Shown one piece after another: positions 6,502 to 9,628 of a DNA stretch of 9,628 nucleotides. The position numbers and the translations under genes were made by a program. The notes under the pieces are model-generated. The model did no database searches. It saw nothing but the letters and a program-made list of their open reading frames with translations, and was not told the origin of the DNA. Position 1 is the stretch's first letter. Every line of letters begins with the position of its first letter. Origin of the DNA: CAKUFA01 sp963646285 (GTDB taxonomy: Bacteria; Bacillota; Clostridia; Christensenellales; Aristaeellaceae); assembly GCA_963646285.1 (NCBI GenBank), contig CAVIWF010000068.1, positions 1 through 9,628 on the forward strand. Reading direction: 5' to 3'.

Positions 6502-7104
6502 ATGCGCACAATTGGCTTAACAGGTGGCATCGCCTGTGGGAAAAGCAACGTATCTGCAATCCTTGCGTCCTTGGGGGCAGTGGTGATTGACGGCGACCTG
6601 CTGGCCCGGGAAGCGGTGGCTCCCGGCAGCGAAGGATTGACAGCCATCAGAGAAGCCTTCGGCGATGCGGTATTCCATGAAGACGGAACGCTGAATCGGC
6701 GGATGCTGGGGGATCGGGTGTTTCAAAACCCGGAGGAGAAAGCCAAGCTGGATAGCATCATGCAGCCGGTAATCCGCAGCCTGACCGTGGCACGAATGCA
6801 GGAAGCTGCAAACGCTGGCGCAAAGGTATGCGTGCTGGATATGCCCCTGCTGTATGAGTTTGGGTATGAGGCTTTGTGCGATACGGTGTGGTGCGTGTAT
6901 CTGCCGCCGGAAAAGCAGCTTCAGCGGCTGATGGAGCGGGATCACATGACCCGGCAGCAGGCCGTGAATCGCATTGAAAGCCAAATGCCGGCAGCGGAAA
7001 AAGCTGCAAGGGCACAAACGGTGATTCATACAGACGGCACCCTGGAAGAAACCCAAAACCTTGTCAGGCAGCTGGTTGCCCGGGAAATGGCAGAAAGCCT
7101 CTGA
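6502..7104 (+). CDS. coaE: Dephospho-CoA kinase
   Basis: CoaE phosphorylates the 3'-hydroxyl of dephospho-CoA with ATP, the last step of coenzyme A synthesis, in the cytoplasm. The 200-residue length is normal. The P-loop is GGIACGKS (8-15), preceded by the usual MRTIGLT start. The family's conserved stretches are visible: VIDGDLLAREAV, KLDSIMQPVI, VLDMPLLYE and the RLMERDHMTRQQAVNRI lid/helix region. The ATG at 6502 is preferred because an AGGGAAGG site (6488-6495) precedes it and the protein then begins right at the conserved strand; an in-frame GTG at 6445 would place the terminator hairpin inside the coding sequence. The next gene begins 18 bases downstream, so the two are probably cotranscribed. 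Confidence 0.97.
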   Translation: MRTIGLTGGIACGKSNVSAILASLGAVVIDGDLLAREAVAPGSEGLTAIREAFGDAVFHEDGTLNRRMLGDRVFQNPEEKAKLDSIMQPVIRSLTVARMQEAANAGAKVCVLDMPLLYEFGYEALCDTVWCVYLPPEKQLQRLMERDHMTRQQAVNRIESQMPAAEKAARAQTVIHTDGTLEETQNLVRQLVAREMAESL

Positions 7105-7122
7105 CAGGGGCAGGAGGATACA

Positions 7123-8121
7123 ATGACCGAAGTACAAACACCTCGCAGGCCTTCCCACCGCTCGGATCGGTACAAAGAGCCGGAAAACAGTCCGACTGTT
7201 GCTGAAATAGATGACCAAAGGGTTCCAGCAGCAGCCCAGCCCGTTCGCTATCGTCGCCGCTCGAATGATGTAGCAGCGCCATCGGTGGAAGAAATTGCAC
7301 CGCCTGCCGTTGCAAGGGAAGAACGGAGAAGACCGGTTACCCCTGCGGCCTATCATCTCATGCAGGAAGACGGTCGGGAGCAGGTGCCGCCGCCTACAAT
7401 GGAACGGCCGGTAAAAGCCTCGGTTCGGGAAAAGGAGCGGGCTGGGAAGCGGATGCCGACCTGGCTGGTGGCTGCACTGGCAGTGTTGTTTTTCCTGTCT
7501 GCCGGGCTGTTTACGGCGCAGTCTCTAATGCAGGCTTATCTGACCCAGCGGCAGCAGGAGCGGGAGGCGGCTTATCAGCGGGTGGTGGACGCTCATCCCA
7601 TTTACTATAAAGATCTGATTGAGCAGTACGCAGCAGAAAACAATCTGCATCCCGCCTTTGTGGAGGCCATTATCCTCAATGAAAGCTCCTACCGCACGGA
7701 TGCTGAATCTTCCGTAGGCGCCCGGGGACTGATGCAGATCATGCCCGACACGGCTGAGTGGATTGCCGGCAAACTGAAGGAAAGCAGCTACAGCTTTGAC
7801 AATATGTACGATGCGGAAACCAACATCAAGTACGGCACCTGGTACTTGGGCTATCTGTCCAAGTTGTTCCGGGGGGATCCGATTCTTGTGTCCGCAGCCT
7901 ATCACGCCGGGCAGGGGGAGGTTACCGGCTGGTTGAGCGATCCTAGTATGTCTGAGGATGGGGTTACGATTAAGCTGGAAAACATGATTGACGGACCGAC
8001 GAAAAGATATGCAGGGAGAGTGACAAAAGCTTATGGCGTATATGAAGCCCTCTACTATGCGGCGGATGATGCTGCTGATGATGACACTGTGTCTGGCACT
8101 GTGGACACTGCCCGTCGCTGA
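7123..8121 (+). CDS. Membrane-anchored lytic transglycosylase (SLT domain)
   Basis: The 332-residue protein cleaves peptidoglycan glycan strands, by family, leaving 1,6-anhydro-MurNAc ends. Residues 1-110 form an unusually long, Pro/Arg/Glu-rich, disordered-looking cytoplasmic tail with a loose repeat (SPTVAEID at 23-30, APSVEEIA at 52-59). A single transmembrane anchor spans about 113-134, followed by a short Gln/Arg-rich linker and the outside SLT domain (about 162-313). The predicted catalytic residue is Glu187 in ILNESSY (184-190), followed by GARGLMQI (199-206) and SAAYHAGQGEV (257-267), all SLT hallmarks. The domain ends around TKAYGVYEALYYA (301-313); the last 19 residues (ADDAADDD...) are acidic and atypical, and their codons are shared with the signal peptide of the next gene. 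An AGGAGG site lies five bases before the ATG. It resembles the catalytic part of MltC/Slt-like or YjbJ-type enzymes. Confidence 0.93.
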   Translation: MTEVQTPRRPSHRSDRYKEPENSPTVAEIDDQRVPAAAQPVRYRRRSNDVAAPSVEEIAPPAVAREERRRPVTPAAYHLMQEDGREQVPPPTMERPVKASVREKERAGKRMPTWLVAALAVLFFLSAGLFTAQSLMQAYLTQRQQEREAAYQRVVDAHPIYYKDLIEQYAAENNLHPAFVEAIILNESSYRTDAESSVGARGLMQIMPDTAEWIAGKLKESSYSFDNMYDAETNIKYGTWYLGYLSKLFRGDPILVSAAYHAGQGEVTGWLSDPSMSEDGVTIKLENMIDGPTKRYAGRVTKAYGVYEALYYAADDAADDDTVSGTVDTARR

Positions 8122-9625
8122 GGCAGCCACCACCAACGTGGGTGAAAGTCTGGTGGTAGGCATTCAGTCCACAAAGACCACGACCATTCGCCCGCTGGAT
8201 CCCCAGGAGCGGGATATCATGAGCGTGTATGACCTGGTGTATGACAGTCTGGTCACCATTGATGATGATTATCTGCCCCAGCCCTCTCTGGCGGAAAGCT
8301 GGGAAGAAACGGGCAGCGGCAAAACCTGGACCTTTCATCTGCGCAGCAATGTGTATTTTTCTGATGGGACACCCCTGACCGCCAATGATGTGGTGGCTAC
8401 GGCCCAGTACATCCTGAACCGTGCCAACGATGATGCGTCCAGCGACAAGGGATATTATCAAAACCTGAAGTACTTTGTGAAAAGCATCTCTGCCACCAAT
8501 GATACCACGGTGGTGGTGAAGGCCTCACGAAAGTATTACGGCATCCTGTATGCCATGACCTTTCCTGTGCTGAAGGCCAGTGAACTGGAAACGGACAATC
8601 CCCTGGGTACAGGCGCCTATCGAATTTCCAGCTTCGATGCAGGGAACAATATTTGGCTGGAAACCAACGACTACTGGTGGCAGGGCAGACCTCAAGTGAA
8701 GCAGATTGTGTTCCAGTGCGCATCCACCGCCAAGGAAGTGCTGGAAAACTATGAATACGCCCGGGTGGATACCATCTTTACCCGGCTGATTGCAGCCAGC
8801 CAGTATAAGTCCGGTATGACGAACCTGTCGCTGGATTACCGAACCAATCAGCTGGAAACCTTGCTGATGAACCATTCTTCTTCGCCCCTTGATGACGTGA
8901 ATGTGCGCAAGGCCATCCGCTATGTGGTGGATGCGGATAAGCTGGCAAGCTCCATTTACATGGGCATGGTTTCCCGGACGGATACCCCCATGATTTCCGG
9001 TACATGGATGTACAATGATAACCTGTCCTCCTACTTTACCAAGGACATTGAGGAGGCCAAGCGGCTGCTGGATGAAGCTGGCTGGGTGGATACCGACGGG
9101 GACGGGGTGCGTGACAAGGCGAAGGATGACGGTTCCGGCAGCTGGCGGCTCCACCTGCGGTTCTACGTTTATGAAGAGCCGGATAACGACGTGCGTGTGG
9201 AGGTGGCCAATACTATTTCCGACTGGCTGGCGGAAGTCGGCATCGAGTGCAAGGTGGAAACCTTGACCATGTCCGATATGGCTACGAAATTGAAGGCAGG
9301 CGGTTTTGACCTGGCACTGGTTTCCTACGCCATGGATGTTTGCCCGGACCCGGGTTTTCTGCTGATGAAGTCCAACACGGGCAACTACTGCCGGTATAAC
9401 AGTACCGCCATGAACGATCTTTGCAGTGAACTGCGCACCCAGACCACTCAGGCGGGCTATCAGGAAACCTTGCTGAAGATTCAAGCCCAGTTTGCAGAGG
9501 ATTGCCCCTTTATCTGCTTGTACTACCGGGATGGAGCGGTGCTGACCAGAAAGATGTACACCACCGCAAGAGACGTGCGGGAACTGGAACTGCTGCGGGG
9601 CATTGATACCTTTAATCAGCAGTAA
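8033..9625 (+). CDS. Extracellular solute-binding protein, family 5 (peptide/nickel-type)
   Basis: The 530-residue precursor matches the family 5 binding proteins (SBP_bac_5; OppA/DppA-like), which capture peptides, nickel, murein peptides or opines for an ABC importer. Visible features are a signal peptide (basic MRR at 9-11, hydrophobic 12-27, likely cleavage after VAEA at 31), PSLAESWEE (84-92) and the FSDGTPLTANDVV stretch (109-121), which are family signatures, GTGAYRI (192-198), NDYWWQG (212-218) and DTDGDGVRD (353-361), common in this family. There is no Cys at the cleavage site, so this is a signal peptidase I rather than a lipoprotein signal, unusual for a monoderm binding protein. 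The N-terminus overlaps the transglycosylase gene by 89 bases in the +1 frame. The start is uncertain: ATGs at 8033, 8042 and 8057 are all in frame with a functional signal peptide, and none has a well-spaced RBS, so translation is probably coupled to the upstream gene. No permease or ATPase gene is in the window. The stop codon is three bases before the window end. Confidence 0.92.
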   Translation: MAYMKPSTMRRMMLLMMTLCLALWTLPVAEAATTNVGESLVVGIQSTKTTTIRPLDPQERDIMSVYDLVYDSLVTIDDDYLPQPSLAESWEETGSGKTWTFHLRSNVYFSDGTPLTANDVVATAQYILNRANDDASSDKGYYQNLKYFVKSISATNDTTVVVKASRKYYGILYAMTFPVLKASELETDNPLGTGAYRISSFDAGNNIWLETNDYWWQGRPQVKQIVFQCASTAKEVLENYEYARVDTIFTRLIAASQYKSGMTNLSLDYRTNQLETLLMNHSSSPLDDVNVRKAIRYVVDADKLASSIYMGMVSRTDTPMISGTWMYNDNLSSYFTKDIEEAKRLLDEAGWVDTDGDGVRDKAKDDGSGSWRLHLRFYVYEEPDNDVRVEVANTISDWLAEVGIECKVETLTMSDMATKLKAGGFDLALVSYAMDVCPDPGFLLMKSNTGNYCRYNSTAMNDLCSELRTQTTQAGYQETLLKIQAQFAEDCPFICLYYRDGAVLTRKMYTTARDVRELELLRGIDTFNQQ

Positions 9626-9628
9626 TTG

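Noticed and set aside
4908..6647. A 579-codon minus-strand open frame opposite xpaC, telA and the start of coaE
   Set aside because: It runs across three well-identified genes in the antisense direction with no motif and atypical composition.

Overview
The window looks like chromosome from a monoderm, low-to-middle GC Firmicute of the Clostridia, most likely an Oscillospiraceae/Ruminococcaceae-type gut anaerobe. The basis is moderate GC with G/C-rich third codon positions, strong GAGGAGG-type ribosome binding sites, TTG start codons, sigma-A-like promoters with TGn-extended -10 boxes, an xpaC-telA pair, and a divergent PurA. No genus can be assigned from the sequence alone. There are no RNA genes, insertion sequences, CRISPR arrays or phage genes that I can support, and no gene-free stretch longer than about 220 bases.

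Layout. On the minus strand lie purA (adenylosuccinate synthetase, 40-1314, with a terminator hairpin at the window edge) and, upstream of it, a small two-helix membrane protein of unknown function (1457-1930). Each has its own recognisable promoter. A 217-base divergent intergenic region (1931-2147) carries back-to-back promoters. On the plus strand come a 705-residue membrane protein fused to a PlsC-like acyltransferase domain (2148-4265); the xpaC-telA pair (4423-5253 and 5268-6431) behind its own promoter and a leader hairpin; a terminator-like hairpin; then coaE (6502-7104), a membrane-anchored lytic transglycosylase (7123-8121) and a family 5 extracellular solute-binding protein (8033-9625). 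The last two genes overlap by 89 bases.

How the genes may work together. purA (AMP synthesis) and coaE (last step of coenzyme A synthesis) are housekeeping. The rest are envelope functions: an acyltransferase/transporter-like fusion, the XpaC/TelA stress pair, a peptidoglycan-cleaving enzyme, and a secreted binding protein whose signal-peptide codons double as the last codons of the transglycosylase. The tight transglycosylase/binding-protein arrangement raises the possibility of coupled wall turnover and muropeptide or peptide capture; this is inference. The points most worth following up are this overprinted overlap, the altered catalytic motif in the acyltransferase fusion, the substituted active-site residues in PurA, and the lack of a lipobox on the binding protein. 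I did not find a clearly new multi-gene defence or mobile system here.
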